Shown: piece by piece, positions 49,347 to 58,903 of the stretch
Layout: each line of letters opens with the position of its first letter
Position numbering within the stretch: the stretch's first letter is position 1
DNA from: Acidobacteriota bacterium
GTDB lineage: Bacteria; Acidobacteriota; Terriglobia; Bryobacterales; Bryobacteraceae
Assembly (NCBI GenBank): GCA_017307505.1
Contig: JAFKEE010000017.1
Coordinates: 372,001 to 436,000, forward strand
DNA: 64,000 nt
Direction of reading: 5' to 3'
Notes under the pieces: generated by a model
What the model saw: the letters and a program-made list of their open reading frames with translations, nothing else
Told to the model about the DNA's origin: nothing
Database searches by the model: none
Made by a program: the position numbers and the translations under genes

Positions 49347-51038
49347 TTAGTCGAAGCGGAGCAGGCGCACCTTCAACATGCCGATCTTCGGACCGGGCAG
49401 TGCGGGGTTGTAGATCTCGTCGCCGTTGATACGGCGGCCCGGTACCCACTTACCCTTCTCGTAGCGGCCTTCGTCCTTGGCGGACATGCCGACCCGGGCG
49501 GGTCCGGGCGAATCGACCGTAAAACTGGGATCGCCGTTGGCTCCGATAAAGAGGAACTCGTCGGGGGCGGTGTTGACGACGATGGCGAAGGGCCGGGTGT
49601 CGTTCGACATGGCTCGTGAAGAAGAAGAGACTGCCCCGGGCAGCTCGCCCGCGGGCGTTCCGGCACCGGCTGCCGCGCGCCCTCCGCCCCGCAGCGTGAT
49701 TTTGTAGCCGCCGAGGGAAACCGGCTCCGGCTTTTCCCCCTCGGACACCAGGATGGCCTTCACTTTGCCCGCGGCCTGCCAGGCGGCGAGTTGGGGCAGC
49801 ATTTCGGAGAGCAGCTTGTAGGCCTGCGCGGCCTGCCCTTCGGGCTTCAGATCTTCGACACCGAACGGCGCCCACCCCCAGGCAGCATGGTGGCCCAGCG
49901 CCCAGAAGAGGTTGCCCACCTGATCGCGGGCTTCCGGAATGAAGAGCGGGTTGCCGGATCTGGCGTAGAGTTCGCAGGTGCCTTTGAAGTCGGGCACGTA
50001 AATGTCGGGCGCGAGGAGGTCGAGCGATGGGGCGGCGGCCCGATAGACGTCCATGACGCGGGCTACGGGTCCGCCGCTCGGGTATTTGCCGGGAAGATCC
50101 TGATTGGGTTGCGGGCCCAGCCAGGCGTTGGCATACATGGGAAGGTTCAACTCCGCCTTGCCGGCTTTGGCGACTTCGCCGATGTAGCGGCCGACGTGAT
50201 AGGCCATGAAGATTTCGTCCGCCCATTCGTCGGTACCGAAGACCTCGGCCCACGTACCGCTTGTCCTGTAGCCGTTGCGCTTCCAGACGTCCTGCATTTC
50301 GGGCAGCAGGGTTGCCTTGTTCTTTGTGAAGTAGCTCATCAGGGCCGCAGGCACAGGCTGAGCCCAGGCGGCTTCGGCGAGGGGTGAGCGGTCGCGGCTG
50401 TCACCGAGGGAGCCGGCTTCATTTTCGACCTGCATCATGATGACGGTGTGCTGCGGGTCGACCTCGCGAATATGACGCATCAGGGCGCGGAAGGCTTTAG
50501 CGTCCGCCTTGAGGGTCTCTTCTCCCAGCGGGCTGAGCGGCCCTGTGCCCTTCTGCTCCATGTCAGAAGCGAGGAACGAGGCCAGGCCGGAGTTCGGGCG
50601 GATGTTCAGCACCATCTGGGGGAATCGCTTGCGATCGGCCTTGACCCAGTGCGGCACATAGCTGGAGCCCGCATTCTTCCAGGTGGCGAACCAGATGAGG
50701 ACCAACCGCATGTTGCGCTGGCGGGCCTCTTTGATCTGGGCATCGACGAGGGCGAAGTCGAACTGCCCCTCAACGGGCTCGACCAGTTCCCAACTCGCAG
50801 TGCCGATCACTGTGTTGAGGTGCATGGCGGCCAGTTTGTCCCAGATGGGCTTCATGTACTCAGCGCTGGACGCGCTGGAGTTGTGGAGTTCGCCCGCGAG
50901 CATGATGTAGGGCTTGTTGTCGACGAAAAACTGGCGGACGGCTCCGTTCTGGCGGATCTGCGGCAGCGGCGCCGTCTGCGCTGCGCAGTTCGCCGCCGTG
51001 AGGAGGAGCAGAGGGAGGAAGATGCTGGAGTACTTCAT
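49347..51038 (-). CDS. Exported beta-galactosidase-like glycoside hydrolase (GH35 type)
   Basis: A 563-aa exported enzyme: signal peptide (MKYSSIFLPLLLLTAANCAA), then a TIM barrel. Motifs are YIMLAGELHNSSASSAEYMK, WELVEPVEGQFDFALVDAQI, the acid/base glutamate in IMMQVENEAGS, and the nucleophile candidate in LFIPEARDQVGN. The C-terminal domain (APFGVEDLKPEG onward) resembles the DUF5597 region found behind GH35 barrels in Bacteroidetes and Caulobacter. It probably removes terminal beta-galactose from plant polysaccharides. An in-frame ATG at 51062 is an alternative start. The TetR gene lies 67 bp upstream on the same strand. Confidence 0.85.
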   Translation of the reverse strand: MKYSSIFLPLLLLTAANCAAQTAPLPQIRQNGAVRQFFVDNKPYIMLAGELHNSSASSAEYMKPIWDKLAAMHLNTVIGTASWELVEPVEGQFDFALVDAQIKEARQRNMRLVLIWFATWKNAGSSYVPHWVKADRKRFPQMVLNIRPNSGLASFLASDMEQKGTGPLSPLGEETLKADAKAFRALMRHIREVDPQHTVIMMQVENEAGSLGDSRDRSPLAEAAWAQPVPAALMSYFTKNKATLLPEMQDVWKRNGYRTSGTWAEVFGTDEWADEIFMAYHVGRYIGEVAKAGKAELNLPMYANAWLGPQPNQDLPGKYPSGGPVARVMDVYRAAAPSLDLLAPDIYVPDFKGTCELYARSGNPLFIPEARDQVGNLFWALGHHAAWGWAPFGVEDLKPEGQAAQAYKLLSEMLPQLAAWQAAGKVKAILVSEGEKPEPVSLGGYKITLRGGGRAAAGAGTPAGELPGAVSSSSRAMSNDTRPFAIVVNTAPDEFLFIGANGDPSFTVDSPGPARVGMSAKDEGRYEKGKWVPGRRINGDEIYNPALPGPKIGMLKVRLLRFD

Positions 51039-51105
51039 GGGAGTGAGGGACGAACGGGGCATGAGCGGCCGGCATCGTGTTGGAGAGCGGCCTGCATCCT
51101 GAGTT

Positions 51106-51795
51106 TCATTTCCTGGGGCGTGGGGCTGCGGTGGAGGCCGGACTGCGCCGGGTTCCGGGGATTTGGTCCGCACAGAGCAGATGGCCGAGCTTGGCCAAGA
51201 CGTCATCGACGGTTCGCGAGATATCGCTCCGGCCGTGCTCGAACCACCAGCGAACAGCGACACCGGCCACCTGCAAGGTGAGGCCGGCGAGGAGATGCGC
51301 AGCCAGCTCGTCTTCGCCGCACATGCGGCAGCGGCGGCTGAAAGCATCGGCTACCTGATTTTGTACTTCAGGCAACCGCGACATCTCGGCGGCCTGGGCT
51401 CCGGGATGCTCCGCCAGGATCGCCATGATCTTGGGCGTGCGAGGATGCGCCGCGGACACCTGGACCACCTGCAGGACGGTAGACCGCAGGATTTCACGGA
51501 GCGTATGGTCCGGAGGGCAGGAATCGATGGCCGACGTGAGGATGGTGCCGTAGCTCAGCATGGCATGGGCCATCAGGTCGTTCTTTGAGGCGAAGTAGCG
51601 AAAGAAGGAGCGGCGGGAGACGCCGGCCGCCCTGGCAATGTCGTCGACCGTGGTCTCGTCGAAGCCTTTTTCCGCAAACAGGTCGATGGCGGCATCCCAG
51701 ATCGCATCGCGCACGAACTGCTGCTTGCGGGCCTGCAAAGTGAGAAGAGCGTCGGACGCCTGCGTGGACACCTCTTGCGAATTCCGGGAGTTCAT
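51106..51795 (-). CDS. TetR/AcrR-family regulator
   Basis: A 229-aa repressor. The HTH is clear: AIWDAAIDLFAEKGFDETTV followed by DDIARAAGVSRRSFFRYFAS. The rest is the helical ligand domain (MftR/TetR_C-like), with LLAGLTLQVAGVAVRWWFEH near the C-terminus. It lies upstream of the GH35-type gene on the same strand and has its own palindrome at 51820-51837, so it probably represses itself and perhaps the hydrolase. Confidence 0.92.
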   Translation of the reverse strand: MNSRNSQEVSTQASDALLTLQARKQQFVRDAIWDAAIDLFAEKGFDETTVDDIARAAGVSRRSFFRYFASKNDLMAHAMLSYGTILTSAIDSCPPDHTLREILRSTVLQVVQVSAAHPRTPKIMAILAEHPGAQAAEMSRLPEVQNQVADAFSRRCRMCGEDELAAHLLAGLTLQVAGVAVRWWFEHGRSDISRTVDDVLAKLGHLLCADQIPGTRRSPASTAAPRPRK

Positions 51796-51807
51796 GGAGC
51801 TACTGCG

Positions 51808-51837
51808 AAGCTATCACGACTTGCCCTCTGTGGCAAG
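51808..51837 (-). promoter_or_regulatory. TetR-gene promoter with palindromic operator
   Basis: On the minus strand, -35 TTGCCA (51836-51831) and -10 TAGCTT (51813-51808) are 17 bases apart. CTTGCC (51820-51825) and GGCAAG (51832-51837) form a perfect 6-bp inverted repeat with a 6-base spacer that overlaps the -35 and spacer. This is the expected place for a TetR autoregulatory site. Confidence 0.6.
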
Positions 51838-51967
51838 ACGGGCATGCTATGCAGTTCCTGGCATTTAGTGCCGAATACGGATTTGACTGGGTCTCGCGGA
51901 GAGAATCGCCTGTTACCGGGCGTGCTTCAGGGCTCGAATGAACCGAGGGGGTAACCGTCGCGCGCTG

Positions 51968-53902
51968 CTACCTGGCCGGATACCAGCCGCGATCCCAGGG
52001 GAACGCGAACGTGGGCCGGTTGGCATAGCGCGTCATCTGGAATTCGAGGCGGGCTCCGGAGCCGGGCTCGAGACGCACGGTGACCACCGGACCTTGAAAC
52101 GCCGTCTTCCTGCCTGCCACGGTGACGGCCTCAAAGCGGTGCTCGCCATAACCGCCGGCCTGCACGACGACTTCGCGCGGTTCGATGGGATTTGTGTTGA
52201 CCAGGGTGACCGTGGCTGAATCAGCGCCGAGCTTCTCAACCAGTGCGCCCACGTCTTCCGGTAGTCCGGCGCGGCGCCGCACCGGATCGAAGTAGCGGAA
52301 GCGGCTGTGGAGCACCCAGATGCGGCCGCTGGAGAAGTAACCGCCCAGGGTGAGGTTGGTCAGGGCATTGGTGGTCGCCGGATTGAAGTCGAGCAGGTAA
52401 TCGGCCAGGCGGGCATCGGCGGTGGTGCGGTCATTGTGGATCATGTCGACGCGCTGACGGACCCGGGCCAGATCGCTCTGCAGGGCCTTCTCCGGGAAGT
52501 CGGGGATCTTTCCTTCCAGGAAGCCGAGCCAGGCGGAGGTGCGGTCCGACTCGCCATAGCCGCCTCGGCCGGCGCGCACCTCAAACGAGGAGGCGATCGG
52601 GATTCGCTCCAGATCCTTGCGGTTCATCGACCAGAAGTAGATTTCGGCCAGGCGGTCCGTATAGAGCTTGTTGGTGTAGTGATACCACTGCGGCGGCCCG
52701 TCGTATTTGTAGCCGCGCGGATCGCCATACATCTGCGGCAGCAGCGTTTCGCCCTTCTCGACCCGCTGCTGCGCGTAGAGGTTGTCCATCTGCCGGCGCA
52801 GCGTGTCGACGAAGCTCTGGTCTCCGCTGAGCAGGAGTGCCGTGCCGAAGCCGGGCCATGAACCATCGGTGAAGTAGTTGCGGTGCGCGATCTGCTCCAG
52901 TTCGCCGTCGAAGATGGTGAAGTTCCACCCGTAAGTCCCCTTCCACCACTGGCCTTTGTACTCTCCGCCGAGTTTACCGTCGAGCCCGATGTTACTGGGA
53001 ATATTGCCGCCTGCTTCGATGGCGCGCTGCTTCCAGGCGCCGACGTAGTCGAGCACCCACTGGCGGTACTTTTCGTCGCCGGTGAGGGCATAGGCATTCA
53101 GGCCCAGAATGGTGGAGGCGAGATTGAGGGAATTGTCGCCGGCGCTATCGAGGTACTCGGCGCAGTGCGCCAGCATCTTCTGGTAGTGCGACTCGAGGTC
53201 GAGCATCCGGGCGCGGCCTGCCGGGTTGTGCAGGAGATGGAACGTGCCGGGGACGGGGTCGCCGACCCAGTCGTATGTAGTGGCTTTGCGCAGCATGGGT
53301 CCCTTGCTGCCCGTCCAGATGCTCTTGAGGATCTTCTTCTCTTTGTCGTAGTTGGGCGCCTCGGGATCCTCGCCGTCGTACATGGCGGCGAAGCGCTTGA
53401 TGCGTTCCCGGTAGAGAGCATTGTTGGGGTCGGAGAGGCCCAGCAGCAGAAAGGCGCGCATCCCTTCTCCGGTGTGAAACCAGTCTGACTGGGTGATGAA
53501 CTCCTTTGAGTAAGCCCCGTTCGCGGCCAGGGGAGTGAGCTTGGTTCGCAGCTCGTTGTACTGCCGCCAATGCCCCTCCTGGCCTTTCTTGTAGAGCTCG
53601 AGGACCGCGTCGGAACCGCCCAGCGCGTGCAGCAGAGTCCAGTTCCAGTAGGTCTCGATGGCGTCATCCGGCCCGTCGAGGGTGCCCCAGCGCGGCGTGT
53701 GGAGCAGGTAGCCGCGGTCGTCGATGAACCTGGCGGCGAACTCCTGGACGGCCATCGAATTGTACTTAAGAAGGTCTCGTTCCAATAGAGCCCAGGCTGG
53801 CGGAACCATGGGTGTGTCGATGTGCAGGGTCAACTCGGCGCGAGGCTGTTGCCCTTGTAGGAGAGTCGCCGTGAGCAGGAGAAACAGCAGTTTGGAGCGC
53901 AT
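51968..53902 (-). CDS. Exported protein of unknown function, helical toroid-like
   Basis: A 644-aa exported protein (signal peptide MRSKLLFLLLTATLLQGQ). The body is rich in Trp and Tyr and has helical-repeat character (YWNWTLLHALGGSDAVLELY, SLNLASTILGLNAYALTGDE, TYGWNFTIFDGELEQIAHRN), followed by a beta-rich C-terminal 120 residues (ADSATVTLVNTNPIEPREVV). This is the shape of (alpha/alpha)6 glycan-active enzymes, but I can name no family or catalytic residues. The ATG at 53902 has GAGG 9 bases upstream. It lies near the GH35-type hydrolase gene on the same strand, which fits a glycan role. Confidence 0.6.
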   Translation of the reverse strand: MRSKLLFLLLTATLLQGQQPRAELTLHIDTPMVPPAWALLERDLLKYNSMAVQEFAARFIDDRGYLLHTPRWGTLDGPDDAIETYWNWTLLHALGGSDAVLELYKKGQEGHWRQYNELRTKLTPLAANGAYSKEFITQSDWFHTGEGMRAFLLLGLSDPNNALYRERIKRFAAMYDGEDPEAPNYDKEKKILKSIWTGSKGPMLRKATTYDWVGDPVPGTFHLLHNPAGRARMLDLESHYQKMLAHCAEYLDSAGDNSLNLASTILGLNAYALTGDEKYRQWVLDYVGAWKQRAIEAGGNIPSNIGLDGKLGGEYKGQWWKGTYGWNFTIFDGELEQIAHRNYFTDGSWPGFGTALLLSGDQSFVDTLRRQMDNLYAQQRVEKGETLLPQMYGDPRGYKYDGPPQWYHYTNKLYTDRLAEIYFWSMNRKDLERIPIASSFEVRAGRGGYGESDRTSAWLGFLEGKIPDFPEKALQSDLARVRQRVDMIHNDRTTADARLADYLLDFNPATTNALTNLTLGGYFSSGRIWVLHSRFRYFDPVRRRAGLPEDVGALVEKLGADSATVTLVNTNPIEPREVVVQAGGYGEHRFEAVTVAGRKTAFQGPVVTVRLEPGSGARLEFQMTRYANRPTFAFPWDRGWYPAR

Positions 53903-53960
53903 CGGGATGGACCTCACGATATCAGCTCCCGGGCGTAATTGCGACGGGATCGGGTGACGG

Positions 53961-56900
53961 TCAGGATCCGGCGACAGTGTTTTTCGGACCTTCAGGAGAC
54001 AGGACCGCCCTGACCATTTTCAGGAGTGTTTCCGGCGTGTATGGTTTGGGCAGGAAATGCGCGCCGGAAGCGATGAGTTCGTCTTTGCAGATCAATTCTC
54101 CTACGTAGCCGGAAACGTACATCACCTTCAGTTCCGGACTGGCCAACTGGAGCTGGTGCACGAGTTCGGAACCGCTCATGCCCGGCATCATCAGATCGCT
54201 GATGACGAGTTCAATCCGCCCCGGGAAGCGATCCCATAGGGCGAGCGCCTCACCGCCGTTTGCCGCTTCCAGGACGTGGTAGCCGTAGTGCTTGAGGATC
54301 CCGACGGCAATGCCGCGGACGCTTTCCTCATCCTCCACCACCAGGACGGTCTCGTGACCAGATAGTTCCAAGGTGGAACTCGACTCCTGGCCTTCTGTGC
54401 CGATCGAATCCTGAATCGATGGCAGAAAGACATGGAAGGAGGTGCCTACCCCTGGCTCACTTTCCACTTCGATAAATCCGTTGCTCCGTTCGACGATTCT
54501 GTACACGGTGGCGAGCCCAAGCCCGGTGCCATGGGCGCGATCCTTCGTCGTAAAGAACGGTTCAAAGATGTGTTGCCGCACCTCCGGCGTCATACCCGAG
54601 CCGTTGTCCACCACGGACAACCGCACATAGGGACCTGCGACTCCGGGCCGGGCATCGTTTTCCGGGAGCACCACCTGGGCTGTCTGAATCGTGACATGAC
54701 CGCAACCGTCGACGGCATCGCGCGCGTTGATCGTGAGGTTCATGAGAATCTGCTCCAGGTGGCTCGTGTCGGCCATCACGTAGCCCACCTGCGGATCCAG
54801 TTGTAACTGCAGCATCACGTTCTCGCCCATGAGGCGACCGATCATCTTCTCAAGCCCGATAATCACGCTATTGGGGTCGAGGGCTTCGCGATGCTCAATC
54901 TCCTTGCGGCTGAGGGCCAGCAACTGGCGGGTGAGTGCCGCGGCGCGCTGGCCCGCCTCGTTAATCTGTCCAAGCGATTCGGACAGTACGCCGCCAGGCT
55001 CCACCTGCTGCTGCAGGAGGCTGGCATAGCCGTTGATCACCGTCAGATGGTTGTTGAAGTCGTGCGCCACACTGCCGGCCAGCCGGCCGACGGACTCCAG
55101 CTTCTGTGACTGCAGCACCTGCTGCTCGAGAGACTTGCGATGAGTGAGATCGATGCGGGAGCCGACGATCCGCCGGGGCTGTCCAGCCTTGTCCCACTCC
55201 ACGACCTTGGCTGAACTGAGAACCCAGATATAGTGACCGTCCTTATGGAGAGACCGGAACTCAACCGCCGCGCTGTCCAGTTTTCCGGCCCTCATGGACT
55301 CCTGTGCGTGTACGACTCTGGCTGTGTCCTCGGGATGAATCCTCTCGCGGGAAGCAGTGAAATCGGAGGGAAGTTCGCCTGGCTGGTAGCCGAGCATGGT
55401 GCAGAACCTCGGACTCAGATAAAGGTGGCCGTGTTCGATGTCCCAGTCCCAGTACCCCTCATTGGCGGCATCCAAGGCGAACTCAAGCCGTTCCTGAGCC
55501 CGGAACCGTTCTCGCTCAGCGGTCTCCCTATCCCGTTCCAGATCGATGCGAGCCAGCGCGAACGACAGACTCTCGCCCACCTCCTCGGCCAACTCGATCT
55601 CCTCAGCACAAAAGAAGCCGGGCTCCGATGAGTAAAGGCCGAAGACATAGTCCGTAGCGCCGCGCCGTGAGACGGGCAGACAGATACTCGAACGCAGGTT
55701 GTGCTTCGCGGCTGCTTCCTGCCACGGGCCCATACTTGCTTCCGCCGCTATGTCGACGGACACGATGGCGCGGCGCTCCCTCAGGCAGGTCCCCGTTGGC
55801 CCGTCTGCATAAGCGCCCTCGCCCGCATCGATTCTGACTTCGGACAGATAGCCCGCCTCGGGCCCTGCCGTGGCGAGGGGCAGCACCTGCGATGTGACCG
55901 GATCCACATGACCTACCCAGCTCACTGGAAAACCACCGGTCTCAACGGCGATGCGGCACACTTCCGAGAAGAGCGATTCTTCAGCGCCGGCGCGGGCGGC
56001 CGCCGCATGACAACGGCTCAGAACGGCGTACACATGGTTGAGTCTCTGGATCTGGCGCTCAGCCTGCTTCCGCTCGGAGATATCCCTCAAAATGCTCTGA
56101 TACAAACGGTGCTGGTCTATGACGATCTCCGACGAACTGACTTCCGTGGGGAAGCAATACCCGTCCTTGCGGCGGTTTGCCGTTTCGAACACGCTGCTCT
56201 TCTTTTCCTCAACCATCTTCATGATGCGATCGAATTCGTCCTGCTGCTCTTCGGGCTTCAGCTGCCGGATGCGCATTGTCAGCATCTCTTCCCGGGTGTA
56301 GCCGAACATCTCGACGGCCCGGTCGTTGACTTCGACGATCCTGCCGTCGTGTTCAAAGACCAGAATGGCGTCGTTGGCGTGCCGAGTCAGTGAGTTGTAT
56401 AGACTGAGCAGCCGGTTGCGTTCCACCTCACCTCTGTATTTCTCCGCATCAAAACGCTCGTGCTGGCGGCGCAGCAGCAGCCACACGAGGGCCCCGCCCA
56501 GCAGCATCAGCGTGGCCAGTTGAAGAGAAAAGCGAATAGTGGATTGACGGTCAGGGGCCAAGGCCTCGCGCCGGTCCATCTTCGCGACGACGTGCCAGTC
56601 CGAGTGGGGCACAGGACGGGAGGCCGCCACAACAGGCTCGCCCCGGTAGTCGATCCCGTCGAGGGGCCCAGTCGCTCCCAATATTGCCCGGACGCAGGTC
56701 AACGTTGTTCCAGAGACCGGCTGCCGGATGCTCAGTGCGGGATCGGGGCGAAGGCGGGTCCTGTTCAGAAAGAGCACCTCATCGCCCTCACGGCGGATCA
56801 GCAGCAGCTCTCCGGTCTCTCCGGCGCCCAACCAGTCTCTCAGCGTAGGAAAAAGGTACTGCTCCGGATCGATGCCCAACAAAAGATAACCAAGGTGCTC

Positions 56901-57434
56901 TCCCTGCACCGACCTGAGAGCGATACTGACGCTCAGCAGAGGCGCAGTCCTGGAAGCAGGCGTGGCTGGGTCGCGGAAGGCGAGGGTCGCCGCATTCGTC
57001 GTCCCGGCAATCCATAGTTGCATTTGTCGGGCATCTTCAAGAGTGTCCCCAACCAGAAGCAGGGCCTCGCCCCGAGGGCCGGCAACACTCACGTTGGCAT
57101 AGTGATACCGTGCACGCATCAACTCGAGCCACTCGCGCGCCTCCTGAAAATCCTTGGCGCTGGCCTTGCCACGCAGGATGCTCAGCACAACGGGAGAATG
57201 CCGGATGCTCGCGGCCAGCACTTCCACGTCGGCGAGTCGCTCATCACGCCATGCGGCCACCTCCGCCGCTTTCATACTGGCGATGGTATCCACCCTCAGA
57301 TGCACTTCGGCTTCAAACTCACGGTGCCTTCGCAGCAGGTACAACATGCCCGCTACGGCGATACCTGTCATGAGCACTACCAACAGTGGCACGGGAGATT
57401 TCCGCAGTGCCGACTCCGAGCCTGCGCCCTGCAT
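53961..57434 (-). CDS. Hybrid sensor histidine kinase (Cache-PAS-GAF-PAS-HisKA-HATPase-REC)
   Basis: An 1157-aa membrane kinase. Helix 1 is at about 14-34; an extracytoplasmic Cache-like sensor spans 40-295; helix 2 is at 303-322. Then PAS (about 345-465: AILVFEHDGRIVEVNDRAVE), GAF (480-640), PAS (665-785: ALDAANEGYWDWDIEHGHLY), HisKA with the phospho-acceptor in SVAHDFNNHLTVINGYA, the ATPase (NLTINARDAVDG, VVDNGSGM, GTGLGLATVYRIV) and a receiver at the C-terminus (LVVEDEESVRG, VISDLMMPGMSG with the phospho-Asp, lysine in FLPKPYTPE). No response-regulator gene is adjacent, so the output partner is elsewhere. Confidence 0.93.
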   Translation of the reverse strand: MQGAGSESALRKSPVPLLVVLMTGIAVAGMLYLLRRHREFEAEVHLRVDTIASMKAAEVAAWRDERLADVEVLAASIRHSPVVLSILRGKASAKDFQEAREWLELMRARYHYANVSVAGPRGEALLLVGDTLEDARQMQLWIAGTTNAATLAFRDPATPASRTAPLLSVSIALRSVQGEHLGYLLLGIDPEQYLFPTLRDWLGAGETGELLLIRREGDEVLFLNRTRLRPDPALSIRQPVSGTTLTCVRAILGATGPLDGIDYRGEPVVAASRPVPHSDWHVVAKMDRREALAPDRQSTIRFSLQLATLMLLGGALVWLLLRRQHERFDAEKYRGEVERNRLLSLYNSLTRHANDAILVFEHDGRIVEVNDRAVEMFGYTREEMLTMRIRQLKPEEQQDEFDRIMKMVEEKKSSVFETANRRKDGYCFPTEVSSSEIVIDQHRLYQSILRDISERKQAERQIQRLNHVYAVLSRCHAAAARAGAEESLFSEVCRIAVETGGFPVSWVGHVDPVTSQVLPLATAGPEAGYLSEVRIDAGEGAYADGPTGTCLRERRAIVSVDIAAEASMGPWQEAAAKHNLRSSICLPVSRRGATDYVFGLYSSEPGFFCAEEIELAEEVGESLSFALARIDLERDRETAERERFRAQERLEFALDAANEGYWDWDIEHGHLYLSPRFCTMLGYQPGELPSDFTASRERIHPEDTARVVHAQESMRAGKLDSAAVEFRSLHKDGHYIWVLSSAKVVEWDKAGQPRRIVGSRIDLTHRKSLEQQVLQSQKLESVGRLAGSVAHDFNNHLTVINGYASLLQQQVEPGGVLSESLGQINEAGQRAAALTRQLLALSRKEIEHREALDPNSVIIGLEKMIGRLMGENVMLQLQLDPQVGYVMADTSHLEQILMNLTINARDAVDGCGHVTIQTAQVVLPENDARPGVAGPYVRLSVVDNGSGMTPEVRQHIFEPFFTTKDRAHGTGLGLATVYRIVERSNGFIEVESEPGVGTSFHVFLPSIQDSIGTEGQESSSTLELSGHETVLVVEDEESVRGIAVGILKHYGYHVLEAANGGEALALWDRFPGRIELVISDLMMPGMSGSELVHQLQLASPELKVMYVSGYVGELICKDELIASGAHFLPKPYTPETLLKMVRAVLSPEGPKNTVAGS

Positions 57435-57602
57435 GTCGACCTCAGTCTATGCCTGTTGATTTCGGATTGAAAGGTTTTCAATTACCCACCATCGAGATTT
57501 GAAGTGGAACCCGGCTCGCCGCTACCACGAGAGCCTCGGCCGCCCGCAACTCGCGACGCCCCCGCGCGCCAGGTTGATGCCCGGGGCCAGCCGTGCTTTC
57601 CT

Positions 57603-58322
57603 ATGGAGATGCCTCAACGCCGTGAGTTTCTGGGCGCCCTGTCTTCTCTCGGCCTCGGCGCACCCATGGAATCAGCCGACAAGAGCACGATTTACATCCC
57701 GGACCGCCAACGCGAATCGGACCGCGGAGTCATCCTCGAATTCCTGGAAGAGTATTCCTTCGCCATGCTGGTCACGGCGGCGGGCGGAGTCCACATTACG
57801 AATGTCCCGACGTTGTTCGATCGCTCCACCGAAGGCTGGGGCAAAGTGTGGTGGCATCTCGCCAAAAGTAACGGGCAGAACCAGGTATTCGACGGAAACA
57901 CGGAGTGCACCGTGGTCTTTCACGGGCCGCACGGCTACATCTCGCCGAACTGGTACACCACAAAGAATGCGGTGCCGACCTGGAATTTCGCCGTAGTTCA
58001 TGCAACGGGCAAACCCAGACGGGTGGACGACGATGCCGCCTTCGCGAAGTCGCTGGAACGCCTGGTGGCGCGGAATGAAGGCGCCTATGGTGGCGGGGAC
58101 AACTGGGATTTTGCGAAGTTGCCGGAGTCGTACCTGAAGGGGATGCGGCAAGGCATCGTGGCCTACGAGATGGTAATCGACCAGGTGGAAGCGAAGTTCA
58201 AGCTAGGGCAGGAGCGTTCGGCCGCCGACCGGGCCGGAATCCTGAAGGGCCTGGAGAGCGGCCGCAAAGAGCGCAACCTGATCGAACTCATGAAGGCGCA
58301 CTACGGGCGAATCAAGGAATAG
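57603..58322 (+). CDS. PaiB-like FMN-binding protein with Tat-like leader
   Basis: A 239-aa protein. From residue 29 on it matches PaiB (FMN-binding negative regulator family): IYIPDRQRESDRGVILEFLE, FAMLVTAAGGVHITNVPTLF, WHLAKSNGQNQVF, VVFHGPHGYISPNWYTTKNA, VPTWNFAVVHATGKPR and a C-terminal helix bundle. In front stands MEMPQRREFLGALSSLGLGA, a twin-arginine-like leader. If the ATG at 57666 (MESADKSTIY) is used instead, the leader is lost and the protein has ordinary PaiB length. PaiB proteins bind flavin or heme and are cytoplasmic. Divergent from the kinase gene. Confidence 0.8.
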   Translation: MEMPQRREFLGALSSLGLGAPMESADKSTIYIPDRQRESDRGVILEFLEEYSFAMLVTAAGGVHITNVPTLFDRSTEGWGKVWWHLAKSNGQNQVFDGNTECTVVFHGPHGYISPNWYTTKNAVPTWNFAVVHATGKPRRVDDDAAFAKSLERLVARNEGAYGGGDNWDFAKLPESYLKGMRQGIVAYEMVIDQVEAKFKLGQERSAADRAGILKGLESGRKERNLIELMKAHYGRIKE

Positions 58323-58465
58323 CTCAACAGCAATCCACGTACGCAACGCTCCGAACGACGGCAGAATCCGCGCCGCCACCTTCTTCGGCAATTCACGCAG
58401 GCACCCATGCCGCCTGCCTGAGCCAATCCTCCGGATAGAGATATCCACTTGCCTGCAGCCAGGTA

Positions 58466-58513
58466 TTGACATGTGCCGCGTCTTTTTGCATAATCAAACG
58501 GTTATATAACACA
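58466..58513 (+). promoter_or_regulatory. Strong promoter and operator of the arsR-SRPBCC module
   Basis: -35 TTGACA (58466-58471) and -10 CATAAT (58489-58494) are exactly 17 bases apart, the best sigma-70-like promoter in the window. The -10 overlaps an imperfect palindrome ATAA-TCAAACGG-TTAT (58490-58505), a likely site for the ArsR-type repressor encoded next. Confidence 0.75.
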
Positions 58514-58519
58514 TCAGCA

Positions 58520-58891
58520 ATGAACCAATCACAACGTCTGGATGCCACGTTTGCGGCCCTGGCCGATCCGACGAGGCGGGCGATCCTGGCCCGGCTCGCG
58601 GCCGGCGAGGCGTCAGTGATGGAACTGGCCGAACCGTTCGCAATCTCTCAACCGGCAATTTCCAAACACCTGCAGGTGCTGGAGCGGGCCGGCCTGATTT
58701 CGCGAGGACGCGACGCGCAACGCCGGCCGCGCCGCCTGGAGGCAAAGCCCCTGGCCGATATCGCGGGCTGGCTCGAAGACTACCGCAGGTTCTGGGAGGG
58801 CAGCTTCGAACGCCTGGACGAATTGCTGGACGAGATGAAAGCCGACGAGAGGAAAGCCAAAGACAGGAAGCAGAAGCGCAAGAAGAAATGA
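58520..58891 (+). CDS. ArsR-family winged-helix regulator
   Basis: A 123-aa regulator: MNQSQRLDATFAALADPTRR, then ILARLAAGEASVMELAEPFA and ISQPAISKHLQVLERAGLIS form the winged helix. It lacks the cysteine metal site of true ArsR and belongs to the group that is always paired with AHSA1/SRPBCC genes. The C-terminus is strongly basic (KAKDRKQKRKKK). The start at 58520 gives the conserved N-terminus. The SRPBCC gene begins 12 bases after its stop. Confidence 0.93.
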   Translation: MNQSQRLDATFAALADPTRRAILARLAAGEASVMELAEPFAISQPAISKHLQVLERAGLISRGRDAQRRPRRLEAKPLADIAGWLEDYRRFWEGSFERLDELLDEMKADERKAKDRKQKRKKK

Positions 58892-58903
58892 AAGGGGCCG
58901 ACG

